From Marivirga arenosa (GTDB taxonomy: Bacteria; Bacteroidota; Bacteroidia; Cytophagales; Cyclobacteriaceae): 64,000 nt of DNA. The stretch covers positions 3,519,001-3,583,000 of the forward strand of contig NZ_CP129970.2 in assembly GCF_030503895.2 (NCBI RefSeq), written 5' to 3'. Positions 35,051 to 44,576 of this stretch are shown in pieces. Both the position numbers and the translations under genes were made by a program. How positions within the stretch are numbered: position 1 is the first letter of the stretch; each line of letters starts with the position of its first letter. The notes under the pieces were generated by a model. The model searched no databases. It saw only the letters and a list, made by a program, of their open reading frames with translations, and had not been told where the DNA came from.

Positions 35051-36100
35051 ATGCAAAAGATTTACAATCTCATCGGTTCACTTATAATTATTAGTATGAC
35101 TTTCTCCAGCTGTCAGGAGGAATTTGTACAAGTAGATAATCCTTCGGAAGAAGAGCAGATTAAAGTGGAATCTGAGAGTTTTGATTTACTACTAGCGATG
35201 AGTGAACTTGATGGAAGTAAAGACGATTTCTTGGATGATAACGGTTGCTTTGCAATTCATTTTCCATATTCTATAACAATAGGAGATAGTATCATTCAAG
35301 TTAATGATGCTGATTATTTATATGATTTGGAAGAATTTCTGGATGATAACGAATATGATGAAGATTCTTTCGCTATCGTTTTCCCTATTATGCTTACTTC
35401 ATATGATTATAACAGCCTGCAAATCAATAATTATATTGAGTTAGACGAATTGGAGGATGATTGTAACGAAGAATATATCAGCTGTATTGATATTGAATAT
35501 CCTATCAGCTTTTCTGTTTATAATGAAGAAGCACAAAATGCTAGAACTGTATCTATAGAAAATGATCAAGACTTATATGTTTTCTTAAGCAACATTAAGG
35601 TAGAAGAAATTATCAGCCTTGATTATCCTATAAAACTCAGCCTAGAAAGTGGGGAGATTCTTAATGTTAATACAAATTCTGAATTAACAACGGCCATTAA
35701 TACCTATAGAGATGAATGTGAAATAGAAGATGTGGAAGATGAAGAAGTGATTACTGAGGCCGATAGCCTATCTACTATTCTTGCATCAGGAAAATGGGTA
35801 GTAAGCCTTTTAGATTCTGCTGGCGTGGATTACACTGCCGTACTTTCCGCTTATTCTATTGAGTTCTTGGAAGCAGAACAAATGCTATTATCGAATGGTG
35901 AAAAAGATATTGCGGGTGAATGGGAAACTTATTCTGAGGATATAACGACCATTTTAATAATAGAATTAGAAACTGAGGAATCTCCATTTGGAAATTTTAA
36001 TCATGAATGGGTATTGCAAAGCATTGATTCTACCAGTCTCAAATTAGAGGCAGATATGGAAGATTATCTGCTAAAACTCAATCTGGAAAAACAACAATAA
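35051..36100 (+). CDS. Acidic lipoprotein with internal repeats
   Basis: A 349-aa lipoprotein starting MQKIYNLIGSL with lipobox TFSSC. An upstream in-frame ATG (35009) would bury the signal peptide, so 35051 is preferred. Residues about 55-225 contain four degenerate repeats of about 50-60 aa with a core like FPYSITIGDSIIQVND, FPIMLTSYDYNSLQINN, YPISFSVYNEEAQNARTV and YPIKLSLESGEILNVNT. A separate C-terminal domain (about 240-345) looks lipocalin-like. Function unknown; it is divergent from the sigma/FecR unit and is followed by another acidic lipoprotein. Confidence 0.7.
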   Translation: MQKIYNLIGSLIIISMTFSSCQEEFVQVDNPSEEEQIKVESESFDLLLAMSELDGSKDDFLDDNGCFAIHFPYSITIGDSIIQVNDADYLYDLEEFLDDNEYDEDSFAIVFPIMLTSYDYNSLQINNYIELDELEDDCNEEYISCIDIEYPISFSVYNEEAQNARTVSIENDQDLYVFLSNIKVEEIISLDYPIKLSLESGEILNVNTNSELTTAINTYRDECEIEDVEDEEVITEADSLSTILASGKWVVSLLDSAGVDYTAVLSAYSIEFLEAEQMLLSNGEKDIAGEWETYSEDITTILIIELETEESPFGNFNHEWVLQSIDSTSLKLEADMEDYLLKLNLEKQQ

Positions 36101-36139
36101 AAATAATAAATCAAGTATTTAACTTTAAAATCAAATAAT

Positions 36140-36934
36140 ATGAAATCAAGTATTAAAAACTCTCTATTAGCTTTAATGATGGTCTTAGGATTATTCTTTC
36201 AAAGCTGTAATTCAGATACAGATCCTTCAGCAGAGGCTGTAGTTGAATTAAATATGAAGGCACAAACTACTCAATCTACTATAGCAACTGGTCGTTCCAT
36301 CAATTCAGGATTTGTATTCACTGAGGTTTTATTAGGGGTTTCTGAATTAGAATTTGAAACCTTAGAAGAAAACGAAAGAGAAGATGAAGAAGGTGAAGAC
36401 GAAAATGAAGAGATCGAATATGAAGGCGAATTCATAGTAGATTTACTAACTGGAACTAGCAGCCCTGATTTTGGAATGGCTGATTTAGCACCAGGTATTT
36501 ATGAAGAAATTGAAATGGAAATGGAGCCCTTTATTGATGGTCAGCATTCTGTTTTTATTGCTTTTAACTATACTAATGCAAACAATGAAGTAATCAATGT
36601 CGAATATACATTTGATGAAGAGATTGAATTCGAAATCGAAGATGAAAATGGTTTCCAATTAGATGGTGGTGTTGCCAACCAAATGCTAATTGTATTTGAC
36701 TTAGATGCACTTTTTGCAGGAATCGATTTAAGCAATGCTACAGCTGATGATGATGGTGTAATCAGAATAAACAGCACTTCTAACTCTGAAATTGCGGCTC
36801 TTATAGAAAGCAATTTAGATCAAACATTCGAAGCAGGTGAAGATGATGATGATGACGGAGAATTTGATGATGATGAGGAAGAAGATGACGATGATGACGA
36901 TGATGACGATGATGATGATGATGATGATAATTAA
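36140..36934 (+). CDS. Acidic lipoprotein with poly-aspartate tail
   Basis: A 264-aa lipoprotein (lipobox LFFQSC). The body, about residues 30-225, is a beta-rich DUF4382-like domain (VLLGVSELEFE, LAPGIYEEIEMEMEP). It ends in about 40 almost uninterrupted Asp/Glu residues encoded by GAT/GAC repeats (36840-36930). Such tails can bind Ca2+ or other cations, and the trinucleotide tract is prone to length change. It shares a transcription unit with the preceding lipoprotein (39-bp gap) and ends at a strong terminator. Confidence 0.7.
   Translation: MKSSIKNSLLALMMVLGLFFQSCNSDTDPSAEAVVELNMKAQTTQSTIATGRSINSGFVFTEVLLGVSELEFETLEENEREDEEGEDENEEIEYEGEFIVDLLTGTSSPDFGMADLAPGIYEEIEMEMEPFIDGQHSVFIAFNYTNANNEVINVEYTFDEEIEFEIEDENGFQLDGGVANQMLIVFDLDALFAGIDLSNATADDDGVIRINSTSNSEIAALIESNLDQTFEAGEDDDDDGEFDDDEEEDDDDDDDDDDDDDDDN
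36840..36930 (+). repeat. GAT/GAC trinucleotide tract inside a coding region
   Basis: About 30 codons that are nearly all GAT, GAC, GAA or GAG, ending in a run of more than 15 Asp codons just before the stop. In-frame slippage would lengthen or shorten the acidic tail without a frameshift. Confidence 0.75.
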
Positions 36935-36967
36935 TTTTCCAGTATGTTGAGTAAACAATGAAGAATA

Positions 36968-36991
36968 GGAGGCCTGATAGGCCTCTTTTTT
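36968..36991 (+). terminator. Terminator after the poly-Asp lipoprotein
   Basis: GAGGCCT-GAT-AGGCCTC, a perfect 7-bp GC-rich stem, is followed by six T. It lies 34 bp after the stop codon. Confidence 0.9.
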
Positions 36992-37092
36992 GTTCTATAA
37001 AATGGAATGGATAATTAAGACAATAAGTCTATTTCTCATAAAAACTGATACCCTTAAAAAGTGGAAGGTGATTTTAATATTATAATAAACAA

Positions 37093-38226
37093 TTAATTTA
37101 CATTAGTATTGAATAGAGTTGAGTCAATACCTGGAATTACCTTTAGTGCATTTTGATAGTAAACTTTTTGTAATACAGAGTCGGGGAGACCTAAACCGTA
37201 CATTTTCCAGTGTGCATGACGTTTTCGGTAATAATCAAAATATTCATCTCTGGTTTCTAATACTCGGAAATAAGTATAATACTCTTCTTTGTTGTAAGCA
37301 TCTTTTCCCATCATCACCCGGTCTTGATAATTGATCATAAACTCCCTTGCAGTTATGGGTTGACGGCCTAATTCTGCTAATACGGCACCTATTTCAGTAT
37401 ATACATTTGGCATTTCATCTAATAGATTAGCTAATCGTTTTAAATCATTTCCAAACCAATCTAAATGCGCAGCAATAAATGTGGTCTCCGGATGCTTTCT
37501 AAAAACAGCATGTTGTTCAGCCATCACTTCTTCAAAAGAAGGATTTTTTTCAGGATCCTTGTATCGGCTAGGATATTGTTTTAATTCTAGCCAGCGTTCA
37601 TTGTTTTTATCTTTAGGAAACCAAAAAGCTTCGGGTTCTCCGGTATGAATTAATACTGGAATACCCAATTCACCACATTTAGCCCATATAGGATCAAGCC
37701 TGGGATCATCTGCCTTAATTCTGTTTCCCTCATTATCGGTATCCGTAAGCCCTAAACTTTTATACACTTTAAGGCCTTTTACACCCATTTTTACAGCTTC
37801 TTCCATTACCGATAAGGTTTCATTTGGCCATCCTTCATCATCCAGTTTCTCAAAATCAAGGTTCATGAATAATACAAAGCGGTTGCTGTATTGTTCATTC
37901 ACATTTTCAAGAGACTCTTCCAGATATTTACCTCTAAATCCACTTAAATTTACCATTACAGCCATATTTAAGTCATTCATCTCTTGCACCAGTTTATCTA
38001 AATCCTGTACAGGCATAGTCCATTGATGATTGTGAACATCCACGAAAGGGAATTTCGCACTTTTCAAGTGATGTTCTTCTACCTTTAAGGTAGAGATAGG
38101 TTCATATTCTTCAACATCCATTACGTTTAATCGATAATGTATCTTGCCAATTAACCAATAGGCAAGACCTAGAAAAAGTAGAATTAAAATGGGTATTCCT
38201 ACCCATTTTTTTGCTGAGAATGCCAT
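37093..38226 (-). CDS. Membrane-anchored amidohydrolase-2 family enzyme
   Basis: A 377-aa protein with an N-terminal membrane anchor (about residues 10-28) and a TIM-barrel metal-dependent hydrolase. Visible motifs are FVDVHNHQW (metal HxH), GVKGLKVYKSLG, VLIHTGEPEAFW, FIAAHLDWFGNDL and MMGKDAY. Members include decarboxylases and lactonases; the substrate is not deducible. The gene starts 3 bp after the DUF2911 stop, so the two form an operon. Confidence 0.82.
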   Translation of the reverse strand: MAFSAKKWVGIPILILLFLGLAYWLIGKIHYRLNVMDVEEYEPISTLKVEEHHLKSAKFPFVDVHNHQWTMPVQDLDKLVQEMNDLNMAVMVNLSGFRGKYLEESLENVNEQYSNRFVLFMNLDFEKLDDEGWPNETLSVMEEAVKMGVKGLKVYKSLGLTDTDNEGNRIKADDPRLDPIWAKCGELGIPVLIHTGEPEAFWFPKDKNNERWLELKQYPSRYKDPEKNPSFEEVMAEQHAVFRKHPETTFIAAHLDWFGNDLKRLANLLDEMPNVYTEIGAVLAELGRQPITAREFMINYQDRVMMGKDAYNKEEYYTYFRVLETRDEYFDYYRKRHAHWKMYGLGLPDSVLQKVYYQNALKVIPGIDSTLFNTNVN

Positions 38227-38229
38227 GAT

Positions 38230-38781
38230 TTATTGTACTGATACAGGAACGGTAAACATCACATCGTCCCAGCTAAAATGGATGGTAGTGCCTCCATCAT
38301 TCGGCATAAAACCAATAGTAAAGATTTCAACAATTGAAGCTGATTTTTCTACTGGTGCATCTACAGCTACCACATCCAACTCATAATCAGGTTCTACTGC
38401 GCCAAAAAAGACACCCGTTTCACTATTTAAAATTACTTTGAAAGCTTCTGGGCCTGGAATGGCATACATACGGTAAGTCCCAGCTGAGACCGCTTTGCCT
38501 CCAAAATTAACATCTTTATTAAAAGTGATTTCAGTGGCCGCATTTGCTCCTAATCGCCAGTATTTACCATAGGGCTGAAGTGCCTGCTCACTTTCCTCTC
38601 CGAAAATCAATCTACCTTTCTTTGAAGGCTGACTGTAATCTATAGTGATTTCTAATCCATCTTCATTAAAGGATACCGTTGCAGGAGGACTAACGGGTGT
38701 AGCTATGAACAAAGCGTAAACAATGTAGGCTATTAAAACTATGAAGAGTATTCCGATTCCTAATAAAATTTTCTTTTTCAT
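38230..38781 (-). CDS. DUF2911 membrane-anchored protein
   Basis: A 183-aa protein with an N-terminal hydrophobic anchor (about residues 5-27) and a DUF2911 beta-sandwich (DYSQPSKKGRLIFG, YGKYWRLGANAATEITF, AGTYRMYAIPGPEAF). The family is frequent in Bacteroidota and its function is unknown. It is the first gene of a two-gene unit with the amidohydrolase. Confidence 0.88.
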   Translation of the reverse strand: MKKKILLGIGILFIVLIAYIVYALFIATPVSPPATVSFNEDGLEITIDYSQPSKKGRLIFGEESEQALQPYGKYWRLGANAATEITFNKDVNFGGKAVSAGTYRMYAIPGPEAFKVILNSETGVFFGAVEPDYELDVVAVDAPVEKSASIVEIFTIGFMPNDGGTTIHFSWDDVMFTVPVSVQ

Positions 38782-38987
38782 GTTCTTGTTTAGTTTTGTT
38801 CTTTCAATTTAGTAAATATTCATCAATGAATACATCAGATTAACAAAACCAAAGGGCAAAATATCAACTTTGTTTCTAAAGTGATTAAAGTTTTAACTAA
38901 TTAGATTGGGTTGAAAATATACATCCAGCATTAATTTCAATTTAATATTGTAATATAGTTTTAATGAAAATGGCAAAATTAGGATGA

Positions 38988-39155
38988 TTAATGCCTATAA
39001 CCCTTCCAGGTTCCTCCATATCGGTAATCTGCTAAAGATTGATATTTTGGTAAGCAATTTTTACAAACGAAAATCCAATCTTTCCCTTTCCTTTGCTGAA
39101 TTCTATACATGACATCATATTCAAGATTACAAGACGGACAAAGCTTAGTTTTCAT
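38988..39155 (-). CDS. 55-aa zinc-ribbon protein downstream of dabA
   Basis: A short frame beginning MKTKLCPSCNLEYDVMYRIQ and ending YGGTWKGYRH. Two CxxC pairs (CPSC at 6-9, CKNC at 31-34) form a probable zinc ribbon. The ATG at 39155 lies 79 bp after the dabA stop on the same strand, and the length and codon pattern look genuine. It may be co-transcribed with dabBA. Function unknown; DNA, RNA or protein binding are all possible. Confidence 0.7.
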   Translation of the reverse strand: MKTKLCPSCNLEYDVMYRIQQRKGKDWIFVCKNCLPKYQSLADYRYGGTWKGYRH

Positions 39156-39234
39156 TAAGTAAATCGTATCAATAATTCAATAAAGTAAAATTGCTAAGGG
39201 TATAATTTGTTTACCCTTAGCAATAAAAAATATT

Positions 39235-41700
39235 TTATTTAATAATTTTCCATTCCAAATCACCAGTGTATTGATATGCAACCTTTCCTTCCTCATTCAT
39301 CGCAAATAAATAAATCCACTCATTATCGCATAAGTCTCGGATTGATTGGTGCTTTTCTAGAATTTTACTCATTTCATCAATTGGTGCTTCAATAACTACG
39401 TTTAATCGCTGTGGTTCATGCTGATATTGCGTACCATCATGAACTGATTGCCACGGTAAGCCTACTCTTAAATCACCTCCAAAACCTTCCAAAACACCTA
39501 ATCCTCCTACCACATTATGAAGCGTTTTATTACCTGCCCCAAAAACTTTATTATCTACTGTAGAAGCATAATATTGAAGATTGATCCAGCTTGTCACCAC
39601 CATAGGAGCGGTCATAATCAATTCTAACACCCCAAATTCAGTATCTTTATGCCAGTCATAACTATGCAAGAAGGCTTTGGCACCAAAATCTAAATTTTGA
39701 GTTCTTTTTCGGGGAGCCACAATGAAAGAAGAACAACCTGCCAAACCCCATTCTGGTCTAACTTGAGACCAATCTTTACATCTAGAAAGAACTTTGAAAT
39801 CTAAATCTAAAGCTTCTATATTCATTCGTGAAGCTCGCTCTTTTCTTGAAGATTTAGCTGCTACTTTAAGTGCATGCTTTATCTCTTCAATTTCAGCATG
39901 ATGTGATGCCGGAATTAATTCCTCATTATAAATTGTTACTTCATCTGTTGTTGTATCGTGCTGACAAGCAATAAAATGAGTCTCTGATGGGATGTGAATT
40001 CCTTTTTCATTCAATCTAGCTCTTACTTTAGGCTGATTTAAAACAGCTGCCGCAACTTTTGCATTAGCCTCACCCGTATTCCCGCCACATGCTCCACAAT
40101 CCAATCCTGTTGCATGTGGATTATTGACCGTACTTGAACCATGCCCAACAATCATTACAGTGCGAGCAAAATCTTCAGTAAGTAACATGGCTCTTAATGT
40201 TGATTCTGCCATACTTAATTGATCTTCATCCGAAATCCCATAAGTATTGCCTTCAACATCTGTAAAATTCAGATCAACCCTCTTAATATGATTTAACTTC
40301 TTATTAATTCCATCTTCATTTGGATGGGGAAAAGGCCTGCTTAAACCAAAGGAGTCAGTAAATAATTTAGGGAGATAGGAGAGTCCCACTGGGCCTACAA
40401 AACTAAAACAACTGATGGCTCCTAGCTTAAATGAATGCCAAGCTCTGCTAACATGTTGTTTTAAAGTTCTACTTTTTATAGCATTCAAATCATTTTGACT
40501 GTTATTTGTCGTCTCCTTTATTGTATGCGTTGTATTTAACAATACAGGGCATTGATTACTTGCTTCATTATGTCCCAATTGAAGGAATTTAACTGGAAAA
40601 GCAAAGAAACCTGCAAATCCCATTGTTTCAATTCCCGAATCAGCAGCTTCAAGATTTCTTCTAAATAATTCAGATCGAACATCAATACAAAAAATGGCTT
40701 GAGCTTTTTTAGTTTCTATTTCATCATTATCAAGTTTTTGATTTTCAAATTTTAAGATAATTTGTCTTTGATTGGCTATGTCAAAAGCATCTTGCATAAT
40801 AAGTTGGTAGGCTAATGCCTTGCTTTGATCAGAATCATTAGCAAACAAGCTCATTTTAACTTTATCATTAAGCCATTCTTTTTCCAGCTCTTTTGAATAT
40901 TTAATTTTATAAAAGGCATATTCCCAGCTTAATAATATAGCTAAAAGTTCTTCAGTAGCATGTGATTCTTGATCTCCAGCTAAATTCGCATCCCAATCGA
41001 TTCTCGAGGTAAATCCTGCCCAGCCCCCAAGGGACATTAAAATAGAATGTAAGTAAAGATCAAGCGATTCATCATGTATATTTAGCTTATTGATTAGCAG
41101 TTCATTCAGTTCTAAGTAATTATTAGGTAGTTCTTTTATCAAGCTTCTGAAACCTTTTAAGCCCATCAGTTCTGTACTTCGGTCTACTTCAGCCTCTTTT
41201 TTCCAAGATTGATATATTGAATCACTTTTATCCTGCGTATTCCATATGGCTTGATCATTATCAAAGTAAGCGGCAGCCCATTGAGAAATACGATCAATCA
41301 TAAATCTTTTCCAATCTTTTTCCTCCAACTCGCTGCACAATTCACTTATTGATTTTACTCTGAAAGACTGATCATTTTCTATATCATCCTCTATCAAAGC
41401 CTGAATAAATTCATTTACCGATAAATTTGAATGGTTTCTTTTTAATGCTTCCTGAATATCATCATTTGTAATTCTAGCTTGATTTAAAGCTTCCAGGTAA
41501 AAAGAAATGGGCAATGTGGCCTTTGCATTAGCGGTTATATTCAATTGTTGCATAACCTTAGAGAATTTTTGGTCTGCCATTCCCAAATATGGATTTACAG
41601 CAACAAAATTTTCTAAAGACCATAAAGGGGCAATCTTTGATGCTGCATTTTTAACTGCGGCAGAAACTGTCCCGTGCTTGATGTTATTTTGAGTTTGCAT
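39235..41700 (-). CDS. dabA: DabA, inorganic-carbon transporter subunit (DUF2309/UPF0753)
   Basis: The 821-aa cytoplasmic subunit of the DAB energy-coupled CO2/bicarbonate accumulation complex, carbonic-anhydrase-like. Predicted zinc ligands are C338 and D340 (IFCIDVRSE), H520 (VGHGSS) and C535 (LDCGACGG). The 15-residue H-to-C spacing equals that of characterised DabA (H524/C539). dabB lies immediately upstream (31-bp gap), the standard pairing. The pump would supply bicarbonate for carboxylation reactions, including any reductive carboxylation by the oxidoreductases of region 1 (inference). Confidence 0.92.
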   Translation of the reverse strand: MQTQNNIKHGTVSAAVKNAASKIAPLWSLENFVAVNPYLGMADQKFSKVMQQLNITANAKATLPISFYLEALNQARITNDDIQEALKRNHSNLSVNEFIQALIEDDIENDQSFRVKSISELCSELEEKDWKRFMIDRISQWAAAYFDNDQAIWNTQDKSDSIYQSWKKEAEVDRSTELMGLKGFRSLIKELPNNYLELNELLINKLNIHDESLDLYLHSILMSLGGWAGFTSRIDWDANLAGDQESHATEELLAILLSWEYAFYKIKYSKELEKEWLNDKVKMSLFANDSDQSKALAYQLIMQDAFDIANQRQIILKFENQKLDNDEIETKKAQAIFCIDVRSELFRRNLEAADSGIETMGFAGFFAFPVKFLQLGHNEASNQCPVLLNTTHTIKETTNNSQNDLNAIKSRTLKQHVSRAWHSFKLGAISCFSFVGPVGLSYLPKLFTDSFGLSRPFPHPNEDGINKKLNHIKRVDLNFTDVEGNTYGISDEDQLSMAESTLRAMLLTEDFARTVMIVGHGSSTVNNPHATGLDCGACGGNTGEANAKVAAAVLNQPKVRARLNEKGIHIPSETHFIACQHDTTTDEVTIYNEELIPASHHAEIEEIKHALKVAAKSSRKERASRMNIEALDLDFKVLSRCKDWSQVRPEWGLAGCSSFIVAPRKRTQNLDFGAKAFLHSYDWHKDTEFGVLELIMTAPMVVTSWINLQYYASTVDNKVFGAGNKTLHNVVGGLGVLEGFGGDLRVGLPWQSVHDGTQYQHEPQRLNVVIEAPIDEMSKILEKHQSIRDLCDNEWIYLFAMNEEGKVAYQYTGDLEWKIIK

Positions 41701-41731
41701 TTGATTTCAATTAAAGTATTATTAGATCTAA

Positions 41732-43378
41732 TTATCGTTGAGATTCCATGCTTAATTTTATTTCAGAAGACCTTTGTTCTTCTGTTTGCTCTTCCTCAAC
41801 AGTAAGATTTGCCCACTTGAATTTATCTTTCTTTAAAGCCCCGATCAATCGATCAAAAATTACATTGGCATAAAGGCCATTTCTGATATGGATACCGAGA
41901 TTGTATGTAAAACTCCCTTTTTTGAGGTTTGGGGCCATTAATTGCAATAAAACCACTAAAGCAAAGAGAATTAAAATTGATAGTACAGCCATTTTAATAA
42001 CCATTGTAGGTTCGTAATGTGTTGGGATTTGACTGTGCAATAAGTAATGAGCTCCTTTTTCTAAGCTAAAAAATGCTAGTGCAACCATGAAAGCTAAATA
42101 GGCTGATTTCATAATACCTTTTATGCCACCTGAAGAATCTAAAGCTGGAGCAATTATTTGAGATAAACCCATTACAATAATGGCTCCAGTAGCCATAAGT
42201 GCAAATTCTTCATCTGGCTTAATGCCCCAAATCCAACTAAATAATCCATAAATAACAATGGCTATCATTATACTAGTGATAATTCTGCCAATACTTCCCT
42301 TTCTGCTAGGTAGCTTAACTCTTTTAGCCTTAACCGTGTCAATAACACTTCCTGAAGAAAGAAAAGCATGGGCTTTATAAAATGAATGCGCCACTAAATG
42401 AAGAATAGCTGCCGTGTAAACTCCAAAGCCACAAATTAGCAACATGAAACCCATATGAGCTACTGAGGAATATCCTAAAGCAATTTTTACAGTGGGTTGA
42501 GTCAAAAATACTACTGAAGCAATCATTGCGGTAAATCCTCCGATGAAGATAAGTAGGAGAGAAGCTGGTTCGGACATATTCATTAAGAATGCCATTCTGA
42601 CCATCAAGAAAGGGCCTGCATTAAGTAAACCTGCATGAAGTAAAGCAGATACAGGAGTAGGGGTTTCAACTACTTCAATTAACCAGCCATGAGTTGGAAA
42701 TTGCGCTGATTTCAATACTGCTGCAATAACCAAAAGAATAGTTGCTGATGTTAAAGCTGTATTTAGGTTAGAGATTGCACTGGCTTTCTCAAAAATTAAT
42801 TCCAGATTTCCTGTATTGAATTGTAGATAAAGAATGATACAAGCCGCTAAAAAACTGAAATCGCCTATTCTAGCAACAATAAATTTCTTTCGAGCTGCTG
42901 CAACTGCTTGAGGTCTATTTTTGTAAAAAATAAGAAGGTAGTGAAGACAAATACTGGTGATTACCCAGAAGATAAATAATTGAGCAATATTCCCTGCAAT
43001 CACAAGAAGTTCTACTGAGGCAATGGTGGTCGCTAATCTGGCTATGAAAATATTTTGTCTATCATCACCATCAAGATAGTTTAGGCTATATTTTAAAACT
43101 ATAAATCCTAATAGTGCGATCATAATCAACATAGTGATACTCAAAGGATCCATTCTTATTGCAAATCCTAAACCAGAACTTCCTAAAAGCATGGATTGGC
43201 TAGACCCTAAAAAGTAGACAACAAAAGCACATGTGAGCGATATGAAAATACCTAACCAACCTATTGTTTCTATCAATAGCTTCGCTGGTTTTTTCCATTT
43301 AAACAGTAACATTATGGCCAGTCCATACAGAAGTAAAGGAGCCACTAGGGGAACTAAAGCGTAAAGGTTTGTTTGCAT
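41732..43378 (-). CDS. dabB: DabB, proton-channel subunit (NADH dehydrogenase ND5/MrpA-like)
   Basis: A 548-aa polytopic membrane protein of the proton-translocating NuoL/MrpA family. Typical stretches are AVLKSAQFPTHGWLIEVVETPTPVSALLHAG (given here by its parts KSAQFPTHGWL and PTPVSALLHAGLLNAGP) and ALGYSSVAHMGFMLL. With no other Nuo or Mrp subunit nearby and DabA directly downstream, it is the membrane partner of the inorganic-carbon pump. It is the first gene of the unit. Confidence 0.92.
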   Translation of the reverse strand: MQTNLYALVPLVAPLLLYGLAIMLLFKWKKPAKLLIETIGWLGIFISLTCAFVVYFLGSSQSMLLGSSGLGFAIRMDPLSITMLIMIALLGFIVLKYSLNYLDGDDRQNIFIARLATTIASVELLVIAGNIAQLFIFWVITSICLHYLLIFYKNRPQAVAAARKKFIVARIGDFSFLAACIILYLQFNTGNLELIFEKASAISNLNTALTSATILLVIAAVLKSAQFPTHGWLIEVVETPTPVSALLHAGLLNAGPFLMVRMAFLMNMSEPASLLLIFIGGFTAMIASVVFLTQPTVKIALGYSSVAHMGFMLLICGFGVYTAAILHLVAHSFYKAHAFLSSGSVIDTVKAKRVKLPSRKGSIGRIITSIMIAIVIYGLFSWIWGIKPDEEFALMATGAIIVMGLSQIIAPALDSSGGIKGIMKSAYLAFMVALAFFSLEKGAHYLLHSQIPTHYEPTMVIKMAVLSILILFALVVLLQLMAPNLKKGSFTYNLGIHIRNGLYANVIFDRLIGALKKDKFKWANLTVEEEQTEEQRSSEIKLSMESQR

Positions 43379-43535
43379 AACGTTTTATTTTTATGCAAAG
43401 GAAAAGCATTTGTAACATAAATAAAAGTTAATATATTTTATGATTTACATATAATTTATTTATGTTTACTTGAAATAGGTTATTTAAATAAACTGAGGCA
43501 AGAATAGTAACTCACATTTCATTTTAGTATTGACC

Positions 43536-43562
43536 AAAAAAAAGCTCCAATTGGAGCTTTTT
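43536..43562 (-). terminator. Terminator of the fasciclin gene
   Basis: AAAGCTCC-AATT-GGAGCTTT is fully self-complementary. Read on the minus strand it is followed by a run of T. It lies 19 bp beyond the fasciclin stop codon. Confidence 0.85.
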
Positions 43563-43580
43563 ATAATGTTTTTTAATTTT

Positions 43581-44162
43581 TTAATTCTCTGGTGGAAGAA
43601 TTACAGCGTCTATAAGGTGAACAACACCATTTGAAGCCTCAACATCTGCTGAAACAACATTTGCATCGTTTATTTTAACCCCATCAGTAGTTCCGATTGT
43701 AATTTTCTTACCATTCACAGTAGCAGCTTCCATACCATCAGATAAATCGGTTGACATCACCTTTCCACTTACAACATGATAGGTTAAAATAGATTTAAGC
43801 TTTTCAACATTTTCTGGTTTCAATAAGTCATCTAAAGTACCTTCAGGTAATGCAGCAAATGCTTCATTGGTAGGAGCAAAAACAGTAAAAGGACCTTCTC
43901 CTTGTAATGTTTCTACTAAACCCGCAGCTTTTACAGCACTTACTAAAGTTGATAAACTTTCTGTACCCATAGCTAGGGCTACAATATCATTTGAAGGCTC
44001 TTCCATCACTTCCTCTACAACCTCTTCAGCTTCTGACATTTCTGTGTTTTCTACTGTTTCTTCAGTCATGTCGGCACTTTCATCAGAGCTTTTTTCTGAA
44101 GAACCACCACATGAAAACAAGAACAATAATCCAATCGCGAATAAATAATTTAATTTTTTCAT
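43581..44162 (-). CDS. Fasciclin-domain lipoprotein
   Basis: The 193-aa precursor has a lipobox (LLFLFSC, C18), an acidic low-complexity linker (about residues 20-55, Ser/Glu rich) and one fasciclin domain (about 60-193, [17 protein letters not shown] and [26 protein letters not shown]). Such proteins mediate adhesion at the cell surface. Monocistronic. Confidence 0.92.
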   Translation of the reverse strand: MKKLNYLFAIGLLFLFSCGGSSEKSSDESADMTEETVENTEMSEAEEVVEEVMEEPSNDIVALAMGTESLSTLVSAVKAAGLVETLQGEGPFTVFAPTNEAFAALPEGTLDDLLKPENVEKLKSILTYHVVSGKVMSTDLSDGMEAATVNGKKITIGTTDGVKINDANVVSADVEASNGVVHLIDAVILPPEN

Positions 44163-44576
44163 AGTTAGTTTTTTTTATTACAATCGTATTAACATAGGTG
44201 GAGTACAGTTGTTCACATTATTCATATAAAAAAAATTAATTTTCATATTAAAATAATTTAATGGCACTATGAGGTCCTGACACGCAATTATTCAAAATAC
44301 TGAAGAAACAACCACTACTTAATAGATCTGAATGAAAAGTTAGAATGCTTTTAATATAGGAGCCAGAATCGATCTTAAAGCTCTTGGAACTATTAGCTAA
44401 TGATTTGATGCTTATTATCGGTATGTCAATATGGATTGTGCGAAAAAAAAATGATACACCAAACTCATTAAATATCATTGATAGTATGCTTATGATGCGC
44501 TTAGGGCAAATACTGATACTTTAAAATACAGAAACTCCATCAGGTCGATGGAGCTTCTAATAAAAATAATGCTATT
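44163..44576. other. Gene-free gap with one hairpin
   Basis: The gap of 414 bp has no convincing gene. A hairpin CTCCATC-AGGTC-GATGGAG at 44535-44553, followed on the minus strand by TTTCTGTATTTT, may be a weak terminator for the beta-lactamase-like gene ending at 44577 if transcription reads leftward. Confidence 0.5.

Noticed and set aside
44248-44478. 76-codon minus-strand frame
   Set aside because: Composition is unlike coding sequence (Ser/Phe/Ile rich), with no start context or family resemblance.
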